Below, piece by piece: positions 1 to 8,665 of a stretch of DNA of 64,000 nt. Position 1 is the first letter of the stretch. Every line of letters starts with the position of its first letter. The stretch is from contig CAYRHN010000007.1 of assembly GCA_964424115.1 (NCBI GenBank), positions 62,001-126,000 on the forward strand. The letters are read 5' to 3'. The stretch is from CAYRHN01 sp964424115 (GTDB lineage: Bacteria > Chloroflexota > Anaerolineae > Anaerolineales > Anaerolineaceae). The position numbers and the translations under genes were made by a program. The notes below the pieces were generated by a model. That model made no database searches, had not been told where the DNA came from, and saw only the letters and a list, made by a program, of their open reading frames with translations.

Positions 1-99
1 AAGCGCATGCACGGCATCAACGAACGGATAGCCATCCCGGCTTTTAAGAAGATGATCCAGTTCTACCAGCTGCTTATTCACAACTGGACAGAACAATAA
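1..99 (+). CDS. C-terminal end of an M20-family metallopeptidase (partial)
   Basis: Only the last 32 codons are inside the window; the frame runs open from base 1 to TAA at 97-99. The tail contains MHGINERIAI followed by an amphipathic helix. This resembles the C-terminus of M20 peptidases of the PM20D1/carboxypeptidase S type, where an H-G-x-N-E motif supplies a late metal- or substrate-contacting histidine before the last helix. The family call rests on this one motif. The gene converges on the minus-strand membrane protein that ends 8 bases further on. Confidence 0.5.
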   Translation, partial: KRMHGINERIAIPAFKKMIQFYQLLIHNWTEQ

Positions 100-107
100 A
101 CGGTACC

Positions 108-2048
108 TTAGCGTTTGATCTCATAAATGAAGATCCCGTCCTGATAATACACCTGCTGTACGCGCGGGCAGTTCCACAATTGATAAGGTTGGATGGAACC
201 TTTCCCTTCGCGGATATACAGGTAATTGTAACTTCCGTCCCGCATCAACTTCCAGAAGTCCACCGAGCAGCCCTCCACGCTTGTCGAGCGTACCGCCAGA
301 TCATAAATATACTGGATATATCCCCGGTCAGCCTCTGTATAAAAACTGGTTGGAATGCTGCTCCACCGCCCAGTTTGCGGCATGATCCAATACCCCCCAT
401 CCACACCCCGGTAGGATCTTCCCATCCAGGGCGTTGAATTGATATAAAAACGCGCCGTGGTGGGTGTGTTCTCTGCAATCCAGCGCAGTGCCGCCATATC
501 TGCCTGATCCACCAGGATAGTGGATGGATTCAACACGTTGGCTGTTCGAACGACTCCCAGCCAGAGTAGAAGCCCAGCCGTCACCGCCAGGGCAGCGTGT
601 CCAATTCGCGGCCTGTGGATCACCTTTCCCAACGCCGCGCTTGCATCTACGGCCAGGTTGGCCGCCAGCAGCGATGCCGGCAAGAACAGCACAATCGCAA
701 AAAGGTCGGCACGGAACGGCCCCAGTTGCAAACCAAACGGCAGTGCCAGGATCAACAACATGCCCGCCCACAATCCCAGGCTGCGGCCCCCGCCGCGCCA
801 CAACAGGTATACCAATCCAAGCAGCGCCACGATCATCAGAAAATGTCCGTAATCCGGACCGATCAGGTAAAGCAGATAATTAACGGTGCCTTCTAGAGAT
901 TTCAAGCCGTCAAGGCCGGTCGGCAGCGAAACATCCACCTTAAAGGATTTGGCTTCATGCACCAGCATATTGAACAACCAGGGCCAGGACATCAGCACCC
1001 CTGCGGCAGTGGATACCAGCGGCAGTAAATAATGCAACATCACTCGCCGTGGATGACCCTCCCAGCGGCGCGGCTTAAGCCCTGCCAGCAAATACGCCAA
1101 CAAGAACAGGCCGAACATGCCCAACGCCTGGTAATGGGTCAGGCACAATCCGCCCACCAACACCGCCAGGCGCAGCATTACTCCCCATCGTAGCGGCAAT
1201 TGCCGCAGCCAGCGCAGCAGCGCCCGCACCCGTTCTCTAAAAGTCTGCCCGGCCCGCCATTCCAGGCGCGAATAAGCGCCCACCTGGGCATCGCGCAATT
1301 CCAGCACTGCGGCCATTGCAGAAGGCACCAAGGCCAGTCCTGCCGATAACGTAAACCTACCCCAGGTCAGGTAGTAAGCCGGCATCAAAAAAACAAACCC
1401 CGTCAGGATTGCCGCCAGCCCGGCTTTCCGCCAGTCATGCCAGAACGCTTTACCCAGGCGGTACACTCCCAGCGCGATTGCTGCGTTTAATACCTGACCA
1501 AAGATCAAGACGGCTTGCGGGGCCTCCAGATTGCCCAGCACGGCAAAGTCCGCTGCTGCCAGATGGAATCCGTAATGATACACAAACGTGACCGGCAAAT
1601 ATGGCTGCAAGTCAGGCATCAACCCGCCGTACTCTATCATCTTTCGTACGATAAGGCTGTGATGAACTGAATCCACCCAAGGCGGTAGCACCAGGCTGCC
1701 GGCCTGGTACAGACGCCAGGCAGCCAAAGCCAGGAAGAATGCCCACGCCGCTAGCCATCCATAGGACCAGCGCAGCTTGCGTGGCCGCCATAACCACGCA
1801 CCGATCCAGCCCAGTCCCACCGCCGCAAACAGGATCAGCAGGTCAAGTGAGGAGAAGCGCAGCCCCCATTGATAGAACGCCAGCCCTGTCAGGGCGATCA
1901 ATGCCAGACTCAACCCCAAGGCATCCGCCAGGTATTCAAGCGGATCGCAACCGGAACGGCGTTCCCAGGCCAACCAGGTCAGGCCGGGTAAAAAGGCCGT
2001 CGCCGCCAGGGCGATCGTCAATAGTGGAAGCGATGTTTGCAGGTTCAA
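108..2048 (-). CDS. Large polytopic membrane protein, GT-C-like
   Basis: A 646-aa protein made mostly of hydrophobic segments (about a dozen) with a soluble C-terminal part of roughly 130 residues. The first large loop holds WVDSVHHSLIVRKMIEYGG, an acidic/histidine motif placed like the catalytic Asp loop of GT-C glycosyltransferases. The C-terminal part (ALRWIAENTPTTARFYIN, then an aromatic-rich stretch) resembles the extracytoplasmic domain of such proteins. Translation seems to start at TTG (2048), 9 bases after an AAGGA. It lies downstream of the Pro/Thr-rich protein gene on the same strand. A role in lipid-linked sugar transfer at the cell surface is an inference; the substrate is unknown. 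Confidence 0.6.
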   Translation of the reverse strand: MNLQTSLPLLTIALAATAFLPGLTWLAWERRSGCDPLEYLADALGLSLALIALTGLAFYQWGLRFSSLDLLILFAAVGLGWIGAWLWRPRKLRWSYGWLAAWAFFLALAAWRLYQAGSLVLPPWVDSVHHSLIVRKMIEYGGLMPDLQPYLPVTFVYHYGFHLAAADFAVLGNLEAPQAVLIFGQVLNAAIALGVYRLGKAFWHDWRKAGLAAILTGFVFLMPAYYLTWGRFTLSAGLALVPSAMAAVLELRDAQVGAYSRLEWRAGQTFRERVRALLRWLRQLPLRWGVMLRLAVLVGGLCLTHYQALGMFGLFLLAYLLAGLKPRRWEGHPRRVMLHYLLPLVSTAAGVLMSWPWLFNMLVHEAKSFKVDVSLPTGLDGLKSLEGTVNYLLYLIGPDYGHFLMIVALLGLVYLLWRGGGRSLGLWAGMLLILALPFGLQLGPFRADLFAIVLFLPASLLAANLAVDASAALGKVIHRPRIGHAALAVTAGLLLWLGVVRTANVLNPSTILVDQADMAALRWIAENTPTTARFYINSTPWMGRSYRGVDGGYWIMPQTGRWSSIPTSFYTEADRGYIQYIYDLAVRSTSVEGCSVDFWKLMRDGSYNYLYIREGKGSIQPYQLWNCPRVQQVYYQDGIFIYEIKR

Positions 2049-2088
2049 CCTCAGGATTCCTTCCCCCTATTAAATCATGTTCCCTGGT

Positions 2089-2937
2089 TTAAGGATAGGG
2101 CACTGTCGTGGCCGTTGGAGTATCGGTCGGAGTAAAGGTTGGGGTGGGCGTTCTAGTCGGCGTAAAAGTGAAAGTATGGGTGTAAGTCGGCGTCGGGGTG
2201 TTCGTAGGAGTAAACGTCCATGTCCCTGTTGCGGTTGCTGTTCTTGTGAGGGTTGGGGTGGCTGTATTGGTAGGAGTGGGCGGTGTTATCCCCGGCGGCA
2301 GGGTGAAAGTCACTGTGGGCGTCCGGGTATTTGTCCCCGTGGGCGTCCGGGTATTTGTCCCCGTGGGCGTCCGGGTATTTGTCGCTGTGGGGGGCGTCAC
2401 GCCCGGTGGCAGCGTGCGTGTCACCGTGGGCGTGGGGGTGAATGTCCGGGTCTGCGTAATCGTTGCCGTTGGCGGCGTCACCCCGGGTGGGTAGGTCTGT
2501 GTGACCGTGGCGGTTTGACTGATCGTCGGAGTCAACGAGGGAGTATCGGTCACGGACGGATAGGATGATGGCGTATTGGATGCCAGCGGAGTCATCGTCG
2601 GGATCAAAGTAGCCGGGATATACGGGGTTACGGTGTAGATAGGCGTCAGGAAAATATTTTCCGGCGTGATCTGCTGGCCGGTGTTCACATCTGGGGGAAT
2701 ATCCTGCAGTACCTGGGCAATGATCCCCGGCCCAATATTGGGAACGATCACCAGCGGCTCTGCGCTGTAATCTGCTCCGTTTGGTGAACGGATCATGCTA
2801 AGTTGAATATTTCCCAATAGCGGCAGCAGCATCACCAGGCACAGGCAAAGCAGCCCCAGCAAGAGCAGCAGCAGCGCCAACCACAGCCAGCGCCGATCTG
2901 TTTTCTTCTTGCGAGGGACTGTTGCAACCTGGGTCAT
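2089..2937 (-). CDS. Membrane-anchored Pro/Thr-rich repeat protein
   Basis: A 282-aa protein: a basic N-terminus (RKKKTDRR), one strong transmembrane segment at about residues 17-42, a short globular part, then about 150 residues of TPT/TNT-type low-complexity sequence such as TRTPTGTNTRTPTGTNT and TLPPGVTPPTATNT. It is probably an extended, possibly O-glycosylated surface stalk. Its ATG overlaps the stop of the upstream cyclase gene as ATGA (2934-2937), so the two are probably translationally coupled. Long Thr/Pro tracts of this type are common in Anaerolineae envelope proteins. No enzymatic domain is visible. Confidence 0.75.
   Translation of the reverse strand: MTQVATVPRKKKTDRRWLWLALLLLLLGLLCLCLVMLLPLLGNIQLSMIRSPNGADYSAEPLVIVPNIGPGIIAQVLQDIPPDVNTGQQITPENIFLTPIYTVTPYIPATLIPTMTPLASNTPSSYPSVTDTPSLTPTISQTATVTQTYPPGVTPPTATITQTRTFTPTPTVTRTLPPGVTPPTATNTRTPTGTNTRTPTGTNTRTPTVTFTLPPGITPPTPTNTATPTLTRTATATGTWTFTPTNTPTPTYTHTFTFTPTRTPTPTFTPTDTPTATTVPYP
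2315..2386 (-). repeat. Three perfect 24-bp tandem repeats inside the Pro/Thr-rich gene
   Basis: The unit begins at 2315, 2339 and 2363 on the + strand and encodes the 8-residue block TPTGTNTR on the minus strand. The copies look identical, so recent slippage or unequal exchange is likely and copy number may vary between strains. Confidence 0.85.
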
Positions 2938-5243
2938 AACCCTTTATCCGATTCGGACTTCGGCAGCGGCCTGGATACCACTCGTAAACCGCCTGATTGC
3001 AGCACGCTCCGAGGACTGGTCTTGTCGCGCAATCCAGCCAGCGTGTCTGCGCGCGGCTTCAGACGGTAAACCACAATCTGTTCGGCCTTCCCTTTCACTG
3101 GATGGGACCCTGCAGATTCGAGCAAAAACTCCTCACGCACATCCGAAAGCGCACTGCAAGTCGCCTCGCTGACCAGGATACCGCTGGAATCATACATATC
3201 TCGGGTGAGAGCTTCGATCCGCTGGGTGGTGTTCACCGTATCGCCGATGATGGTGTAATGCAGGCGATCGGTGCTGCCCAAGCTGCCGGCGATCACCAAA
3301 CCGGTATTTAACCCAATTCCAGTCGTCATCGGCGGGTCGCCGCGTTGGATTCGCTCAATGTTCAATTCGTTGATCGTTTGCAAGATCTCTACCGCTGCCA
3401 GGCAGGCGTTGCGGGCAGCCATCTTTGGGCTTAACCGCCGAGGAAGGATACCAAAAAAGGCCAACATGGCGTCCCCGTCGAATTTGTTGACCACGCCACT
3501 GTGCGCATTGATGATCGGCACCAGTCGGGAAAAATATTCATTCAACCACCCCAACACCGTCACCGGTTCTGTCCGTTCGGATAGCGAAGTAAATTCGCGG
3601 ATATCTGTCATCAACACAGTCGCTACTGCCTGCTGGCCTTCCAGGCGCAGGTTACCCGAACTGAATGTCTGGCGAAGCTGCTCGCGCACCTCGGGCGAAA
3701 CCGTCCGTCCCAACAGATCGCGGTAGATATACCCCTCTTGCAGCCCGGCCACCATATAGTTAAAGGATTGACTGACCACCGCCAGTTCATCGTCGCCACG
3801 CGAATCCAGCTTGACCTCCAGGTTCCCCTGGGCCACATCGCCGGATGCTGTAACCAATTTCATCAAAGGATGGGTAATGCGGTTGGCCAACCAGAATCCC
3901 AGCGCAATTACCAGTAAGATCACTAACACGATCAAGAGAAACACTTCAATCTGCGTCCGCCGGGTCGTCTCTACCAGGTAGGTTTGCGGCAGAATTACCC
4001 CCAAACTACCCATTAACACAGAATGGTCGCGCGCCTCCCACGGGCCAAGCACCTCGCTGAAAGGTTCGCCTTTCAAGCTGATATCCCGATGCGGACTGAC
4101 CTCTCCTGTCACGTACATGGCCTGGGTGACAATAGCCTCATCCAATGGATTGGAGGAATATTCGTCAAAAATCGTGGAAGCGAGGATTTGCCCGCTGGTA
4201 TGATAAAAAGTCACATCCCCCAACACATCCAGCTTGATCTCCTTGACCAGCGCCTCCAGCGGATTGCCAATCAGCACCGCCCCCACCAATTCCCCGCTGG
4301 TATTGAAGATAGGCCCGCTCACATAAAAAGTGGCCCCCCACGGTGCCAGCACCAACCCGGCATACTTGTTGCCAAACATATCCACCCCGGCCTGCAAGGT
4401 CTGCTGAACAAATTCAAACTGTTGAAACAACGCTTCGCCGCTGGAAAACTCATAATCGGTCACCCCGCTGTCCACCTTGCGACGCATGCTCAGGGCGGCA
4501 ACCCCATTCTTGTCCAGCAGAACGATATCCTTTTCTCCTGCGTTGATCGCCACCGGCAAGATCAGATTGCGCAGCTGTTCCGCGTTGGTGTTCTGAAGCG
4601 CATCCGCCACCCCGGCGCTGTTGGCGATCAATCTTAAGGTGGAGAGCAATCGATCCTCTTCCTGGACAAACCAATCCTCTGCCTGGCGTCCCGTCTGCTG
4701 CAAGTCATCATAGAAGCGGGTGCGGATCGAATCCAGCAGCACATGGTTAAGAATTAACCCGATCGCAATCGCAAACAACACTGCCAGGAACAAATATGGG
4801 AGGGTGATCTTAAAACGCACCGGGAATTTCACTTGCGGCAGATTACGCGGTGACCCTGGGACAGGCTTTTTCTTAACTTGTGGTTTTTCCAGCGCCTGCC
4901 GAAGCGCTGATTCGATCCATTGCACTGTGTATGGCTGGCGCAGGAAGACCGTAATGCCGTTGTTACGCGCCAGCATCTCCCGTTGCAAATCCGGGAATTT
5001 ATTGGTGATGATGATCTTAATCTGGTTGTCTAGCTGCTGAACACGGCGTAAAAAGGTCGCCCAGTCATTTCCCGGGAAATGAATATCCAGAAATACGATC
5101 TGCGGCAACGTCTTGGCGATAAATGCGTCAGCCTGGGCCAGATCTGCGGCAAAATAAACCTGGTAGCCGTGATCCTTCAAATAACGCATCAGAGGTTGGC
5201 TGGCTTGAGAGTTGGGCTGCACAAGGAGAACTTTTAATGCCAT
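2934..5243 (-). CDS. Receiver-Cache-HAMP class III adenylate/guanylate cyclase
   Basis: A 769-aa sensor cyclase. In order: N-terminal receiver-like domain (residues 3-115; phosphoacceptor Asp53 in VFLDIHF), TM1 (about 147-170), a periplasmic Cache-type sensor domain (about 171-430), TM2 (432-454), HAMP (455-505), and a class III cyclase domain (about 538-735). The two metal-binding aspartates are Asp547 (TDIREF) and Asp591 (KFDGDAM). The receiver lacks the usual conserved Lys-Pro near the end (RQP at 102-104), so it may be a pseudo-receiver. I chose the ATG at 5243 because GAGGA precedes it and longer in-frame starts would run into the sigma-factor gene. It is probably co-transcribed with rpoD upstream and with the Pro/Thr protein downstream (ATGA overlap). 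Confidence 0.9.
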   Translation of the reverse strand: MALKVLLVQPNSQASQPLMRYLKDHGYQVYFAADLAQADAFIAKTLPQIVFLDIHFPGNDWATFLRRVQQLDNQIKIIITNKFPDLQREMLARNNGITVFLRQPYTVQWIESALRQALEKPQVKKKPVPGSPRNLPQVKFPVRFKITLPYLFLAVLFAIAIGLILNHVLLDSIRTRFYDDLQQTGRQAEDWFVQEEDRLLSTLRLIANSAGVADALQNTNAEQLRNLILPVAINAGEKDIVLLDKNGVAALSMRRKVDSGVTDYEFSSGEALFQQFEFVQQTLQAGVDMFGNKYAGLVLAPWGATFYVSGPIFNTSGELVGAVLIGNPLEALVKEIKLDVLGDVTFYHTSGQILASTIFDEYSSNPLDEAIVTQAMYVTGEVSPHRDISLKGEPFSEVLGPWEARDHSVLMGSLGVILPQTYLVETTRRTQIEVFLLIVLVILLVIALGFWLANRITHPLMKLVTASGDVAQGNLEVKLDSRGDDELAVVSQSFNYMVAGLQEGYIYRDLLGRTVSPEVREQLRQTFSSGNLRLEGQQAVATVLMTDIREFTSLSERTEPVTVLGWLNEYFSRLVPIINAHSGVVNKFDGDAMLAFFGILPRRLSPKMAARNACLAAVEILQTINELNIERIQRGDPPMTTGIGLNTGLVIAGSLGSTDRLHYTIIGDTVNTTQRIEALTRDMYDSSGILVSEATCSALSDVREEFLLESAGSHPVKGKAEQIVVYRLKPRADTLAGLRDKTSPRSVLQSGGLRVVSRPLPKSESDKGL

Positions 5244-5298
5244 GATGTCCTCTATATCACCATCTCTCGTGCAGAGAGAGGGAACATGAAAATGGGGA

Positions 5299-6909
5299 TT
5301 AACCGAGATATTCGCGCAAGTGCCGGCTGCGGGTAGGGTGACGCAATTTGCGCAGCGCTTTGGCCTCAATTTGCCGTATTCGCTCGCGCGTCACATTGAA
5401 ATATCGACTGACCTCTTCCAGGGTATGATCCTTGCCATCAATCAGGCCAAAGCGTAGTTCAAGCACCTGCCGTTCGCGCTCTGAAAGCGCCGCCAATGCA
5501 TTTTGCACTTGCTCGCGCAGCATCTCACGCGCCGCGGCATCCATTGGCTCCAGGGCATCATCATCTTCGATAAAGTCGCCCAGTTGGCTGCTTTCCTCAT
5601 CACCCACCGGGCGCTCTAACGAAACCGGCTCCTCAGCCGATTGTAAAATGCGTTGGATCTTGGAAGTGGCCCAGGTGAGGCGGCGCTGCACTTCCGGGTT
5701 GAGAGGAGCCTTCTCGGCCCGTGAACGCATCACTGCCTGCATATCTTCTTCGGACAGCATGCCGGATTCGATCGCCAGCTCTTCATGGGTGGGCTCACGC
5801 CCCAACTGCTGCACCATCGAGCGTTGAATGCGCAGCAGGCGTGTGATCGACTCAAATAAATGCACCGGGATACGAATCGTGCGTGCCTGCTCGGCGATAT
5901 ACCGGCTGATCGATTGGCGGATCCACCAGGTGGCATAAGTGCTGAACTTGAACCCGCGTGCCGGGTCGAATTTGGTCACTGCGCGCAGCAATCCCAGATT
6001 CCCTTCCTGGATCAGATCCAGGAAAGAGATCCCGCGTCCCAGGTAACGTTTGGCAATACTCACCACCAGGCGCAAATTGGCACGGATCAGGGTCTGGTTG
6101 GCCTCTTCTGCCCTGCGGCGGACCGCGGGAATTTCCGCCACCAGCGCGTTTTCGTCCGGCATATGGTTTCTAAAGAATTCTTCCACCGGCATCGCGCTGT
6201 CGCTGCTTAATTGTTTCAACAAATCCTCTGCCAGTTCTCCAGGCAAGAGATACAACCCCAAGAAGACCCCAAAGGCGTCCCGCACCAGGGCATCCCAGCG
6301 GTCATCCCGGCCCCATGGACCTTTATCCATATACGTTCGCAAGTAGGAGGGCTCGTCAGCCTGCCACTGGCGGCGCAACAGTTGCGATTCCGACAACACC
6401 AGGGTCAGGTCAGGCATGTCGCAAGGGATTTCCAGCGTGTCGCGTTCCAGCGCATTCCAATACTGGATCAACTCATTCACCAGCCGCTCAAACAGCGCGT
6501 GATGGTTCTCTGTTTCGGATTCCAGGTTATGCAGATACCGCTGGGCTTCGATGCGAGCCGCCAGGCGAAATTCACTGTCTGTGTCCAGCAGATGGATCTG
6601 CCCAATCTCCTTCAAATAGAGCCGTACCGGATCTTCCGAAAGCTCCACCGCAATGGTTGGGTCTTCCAGGATCTCTAATGGGTCTTCCAAAGGAACATCG
6701 ACCCAGTCTTCTGCGGCCTGCGCCAGCACAACCTCTTCTACCTCATCCTTGGATTCAGCCTCCAGCAATTCGTCGTCAATGGGAGGCAAAGGAATATCCT
6801 TAGGAACCGATAACAGCGTTTGCCCGCTGCGGCTGCGCTCTTGCGGCGTCCGGTTTACGTTTGAAGGCTGATTTTGGGTGGGTGAGGTCGCGTTCTTTTT
6901 ACGTGGCAT
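5299..6909 (-). CDS. rpoD: RNA polymerase sigma-70 factor, RpoD type
   Basis: A 536-aa primary-type sigma factor. An acidic, low-complexity N-terminus (about 90 residues) is followed by region 1.2 (DPVRLYLKEIGQIHLL), a non-conserved insert of about 130 residues, then region 2 with the core-binding and -10 recognition helices (SFLDLIQEGNLGLLRAV; KFSTYATWWIRQSISRYIAE). Region 3 follows, and region 4.2 ends the protein (TLEEVSRYFNVTRERIRQIE). It directs RNA polymerase to -35/-10 promoters, and many TATAAT-like boxes are visible in this window. A TATAGT lies 5 bases upstream of its ATG, so a very short leader is possible. Confidence 0.95.
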   Translation of the reverse strand: MPRKKNATSPTQNQPSNVNRTPQERSRSGQTLLSVPKDIPLPPIDDELLEAESKDEVEEVVLAQAAEDWVDVPLEDPLEILEDPTIAVELSEDPVRLYLKEIGQIHLLDTDSEFRLAARIEAQRYLHNLESETENHHALFERLVNELIQYWNALERDTLEIPCDMPDLTLVLSESQLLRRQWQADEPSYLRTYMDKGPWGRDDRWDALVRDAFGVFLGLYLLPGELAEDLLKQLSSDSAMPVEEFFRNHMPDENALVAEIPAVRRRAEEANQTLIRANLRLVVSIAKRYLGRGISFLDLIQEGNLGLLRAVTKFDPARGFKFSTYATWWIRQSISRYIAEQARTIRIPVHLFESITRLLRIQRSMVQQLGREPTHEELAIESGMLSEEDMQAVMRSRAEKAPLNPEVQRRLTWATSKIQRILQSAEEPVSLERPVGDEESSQLGDFIEDDDALEPMDAAAREMLREQVQNALAALSERERQVLELRFGLIDGKDHTLEEVSRYFNVTRERIRQIEAKALRKLRHPTRSRHLREYLG

Positions 6910-6983
6910 GGGTTAACTATACCATATTGTGAAAAAAGCAAGGCTGCAAGGGCTGTGTATGACACAATTATCCCATAAAATGC

Positions 6984-7017
6984 TACAATTTATTAATCCA
7001 TATACCCTCTTCAGGAG
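6984..7017 (+). promoter_or_regulatory. Extended -10 and ribosome binding site of the solute-binding protein gene
   Basis: TGC-TACAAT (extended -10, hexamer 6984-6989) precedes an AGGAG at 7013-7017, five bases before the ATG at 7023. No good -35 is visible. The 113-base gap to rpoD must also hold the rpoD promoter on the other strand. Confidence 0.5.
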
Positions 7018-7022
7018 TCATT

Positions 7023-8345
7023 ATGAATCCTCAACCACCCTTCCCTCCTCTGCCTGGATATCCCCCTTACCCGACCGGTTATCAGCCTCACCGCGCCTCC
7101 AATCCATTGCCCTTCATCCTGATCGCTGCGGCTGCGCTCGCTCTGGTGGCTGGCCTGGTGGTCCTGGCTTTTTCCAACCTTAACAGCCTGCCTCCTCTCC
7201 CATCTGCCGCAACCCCGCAGCCTACCTCACCCGCAGCAACTGCCACCCTCCCCACGCCGACAAAAACGGTCCAAACCACCCCCACCCAGTTCTCTGGTAA
7301 GCCGGTAGACATCGAAGTTTGGATCCCCGACTACCTGGACGACAAGGTCAGAGAGCTGATTGCAGCTTTTGATGTCAGCCGCCCCGATCTGACCATATCC
7401 TTGGAAGTGATTCCCTCCAGCGATTACGAAACGCAATTAATGACTGCCCCGGCTGCCGGAACTTTTCCAGATGTGGTTCTGACGTACGAAACCACTTTTC
7501 CAAAATTAATGGATACACTGGCTCCCCTGCCTGAAAACACTGATTTTAATCCCGCCGCGCAGGAAGCGGTCAAGTACAAGGGGGTTACCTATGGGGTGCC
7601 AATCTACACATCCGGGATCGTCATGTTTTATAACAAATCCAACGTCTCCGTTTCTCCAACATCCATTGACAGTCTCAAAGGGTTGCTCACCCAGGGCGTC
7701 AGGATTGGGGTCCCTTCTATCGACTATTGGATTTGGGGATTCCTCTCCGCTTATGGGTCCGAGATCATGGATCAAGATGGCAATTGCGCCTTGAACAACC
7801 CAGCTACAGAAAAAGCCCTGTTGTCTCTGCAAGAACTTCACGCCGCCGGAATGAATTTTGGGGATCTTTCCGACCTGGAATCCAGTTTTCAGGCTGGGAA
7901 CCTGGATATCCTCTTTGATGGTAGTTGGATGTTGCAATCTTTCTCTGATAGTTTGGGGAATGACCTGGGGGTGGCGCCCCTGCCTGCCGGTACACTCCCC
8001 GCTGCGACAATCAACGAAGCCTTTTCTGTTGCCATTAACAAAGACAGCCAATATTTCAACGCAGGTTTGGATCTCGCTCTTTACCTGTCCAAACCCGAAT
8101 CGCAAGTGATCATTGGCGATAATGGGATTGGCGTGCCTATCCGCGATGTGACACTGACCTCTCCGCTCGCGCAAGAGGTATACCTGGCCCTTCACAATCG
8201 CTATACCACTCCTGATCCCGTTTTCATGACTGGTTTCTGGTCTGCACTGTCCACTCCCATCAATGACATCATTATTAACGAAAATGCCATAACCACCCAA
8301 CTGGAAGATGCCTGCCGCTCTATGGATACCGCCAACGGGAAATAA
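7023..8345 (+). CDS. Extracellular solute-binding protein (ABC family 1-like)
   Basis: 440 aa. A proline-rich cytoplasmic N-terminus (about 30 residues) precedes one transmembrane anchor (LPFILIAAAALALVAGLVVL), a Pro/Thr linker, and then a periplasmic-binding fold starting at about residue 97 (VDIEVWIPDYLDDKVRELIAAF). It includes the family-typical GVTYGVPIYTSGIVMFYNK and a late DILFDGSW motif. No lipobox cysteine is present, so it is anchored by an uncleaved helix. Sugar or oligosaccharide uptake is the usual role of the family, but no ABC permease or ATPase lies next to it here. It may therefore work with distant transporters or act as a sensor. Confidence 0.8.
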   Translation: MNPQPPFPPLPGYPPYPTGYQPHRASNPLPFILIAAAALALVAGLVVLAFSNLNSLPPLPSAATPQPTSPAATATLPTPTKTVQTTPTQFSGKPVDIEVWIPDYLDDKVRELIAAFDVSRPDLTISLEVIPSSDYETQLMTAPAAGTFPDVVLTYETTFPKLMDTLAPLPENTDFNPAAQEAVKYKGVTYGVPIYTSGIVMFYNKSNVSVSPTSIDSLKGLLTQGVRIGVPSIDYWIWGFLSAYGSEIMDQDGNCALNNPATEKALLSLQELHAAGMNFGDLSDLESSFQAGNLDILFDGSWMLQSFSDSLGNDLGVAPLPAGTLPAATINEAFSVAINKDSQYFNAGLDLALYLSKPESQVIIGDNGIGVPIRDVTLTSPLAQEVYLALHNRYTTPDPVFMTGFWSALSTPINDIIINENAITTQLEDACRSMDTANGK

Positions 8346-8346
8346 C

Positions 8347-8375
8347 TTGACTCTGCCTGTTCCGCTTCTTATAAT
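8347..8375 (+). promoter_or_regulatory. Promoter: TTGACT, 17 bp, TATAAT
   Basis: A -35 TTGACT (8347-8352) and a perfect -10 TATAAT (8370-8375) with 17-bp spacing, directly upstream of the 68-aa ORF. It is one of the best promoter matches in the window. Confidence 0.8.
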
Positions 8376-8398
8376 TGAATTATGAATTGGAGGTAGTT

Positions 8399-8605
8399 AT
8401 GGCTGAAAAAGAAACCAAGACTAAGAACACCCATATTGAAGACGCCCGTGGGCACATGAAGGCCGCCCGCGAGGCCATGCAGGATGCCTGGCAGGCCTGG
8501 GTACCCGCTGGTTATCTGGAAAAACGACGCGCTGCCCGCAAAGAAATATTGATGGCCGTACGCAGTATGCTTGACGCTGCCATAGAGCGCGGCGACCGGC
8601 ATTAA
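8399..8605 (+). CDS. Small charged helical protein, unknown function
   Basis: 68 aa, Lys/Arg/Glu/Ala-rich and predicted mostly helical (ARGHMKAAREAMQDAWQAW), with no cysteine and no membrane segment. The start is fixed by GGAGG at 8389-8393, six bases before the ATG, and the gene has its own strong promoter. It is followed by a hairpin shared with the convergent ubiB gene. I do not recognise the family. Size and composition could suit a nucleoid-associated or chaperone-like protein, but nothing in the sequence proves that. Confidence 0.7.
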   Translation: MAEKETKTKNTHIEDARGHMKAAREAMQDAWQAWVPAGYLEKRRAARKEILMAVRSMLDAAIERGDRH

Positions 8606-8624
8606 GATTGCCCAATCCCTCACT

Positions 8625-8658
8625 GCGGGAGTTTTCTGGCCGTCCAGAAGGCTCCCGC
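8625..8658. terminator. Hairpin between convergent genes, candidate bidirectional terminator
   Basis: GCGGGAG at 8625-8631 pairs with CTCCCGC at 8652-8658, and TTCTGG (8634-8639) with CCAGAA (8644-8649). Two G-T wobbles join the arms, giving about 15 bp with a 4-base loop. T-runs on either side are weak, so termination may be inefficient. Confidence 0.5.
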
Positions 8659-8665
8659 TTGCTAT

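Noticed and set aside
5244..5369. Longer N-terminus of the sensor cyclase reaching into rpoD
   Set aside because: The extra residues are the out-of-frame rpoD end; the ATG at 5243 has a ribosome binding site and begins a normal receiver strand.
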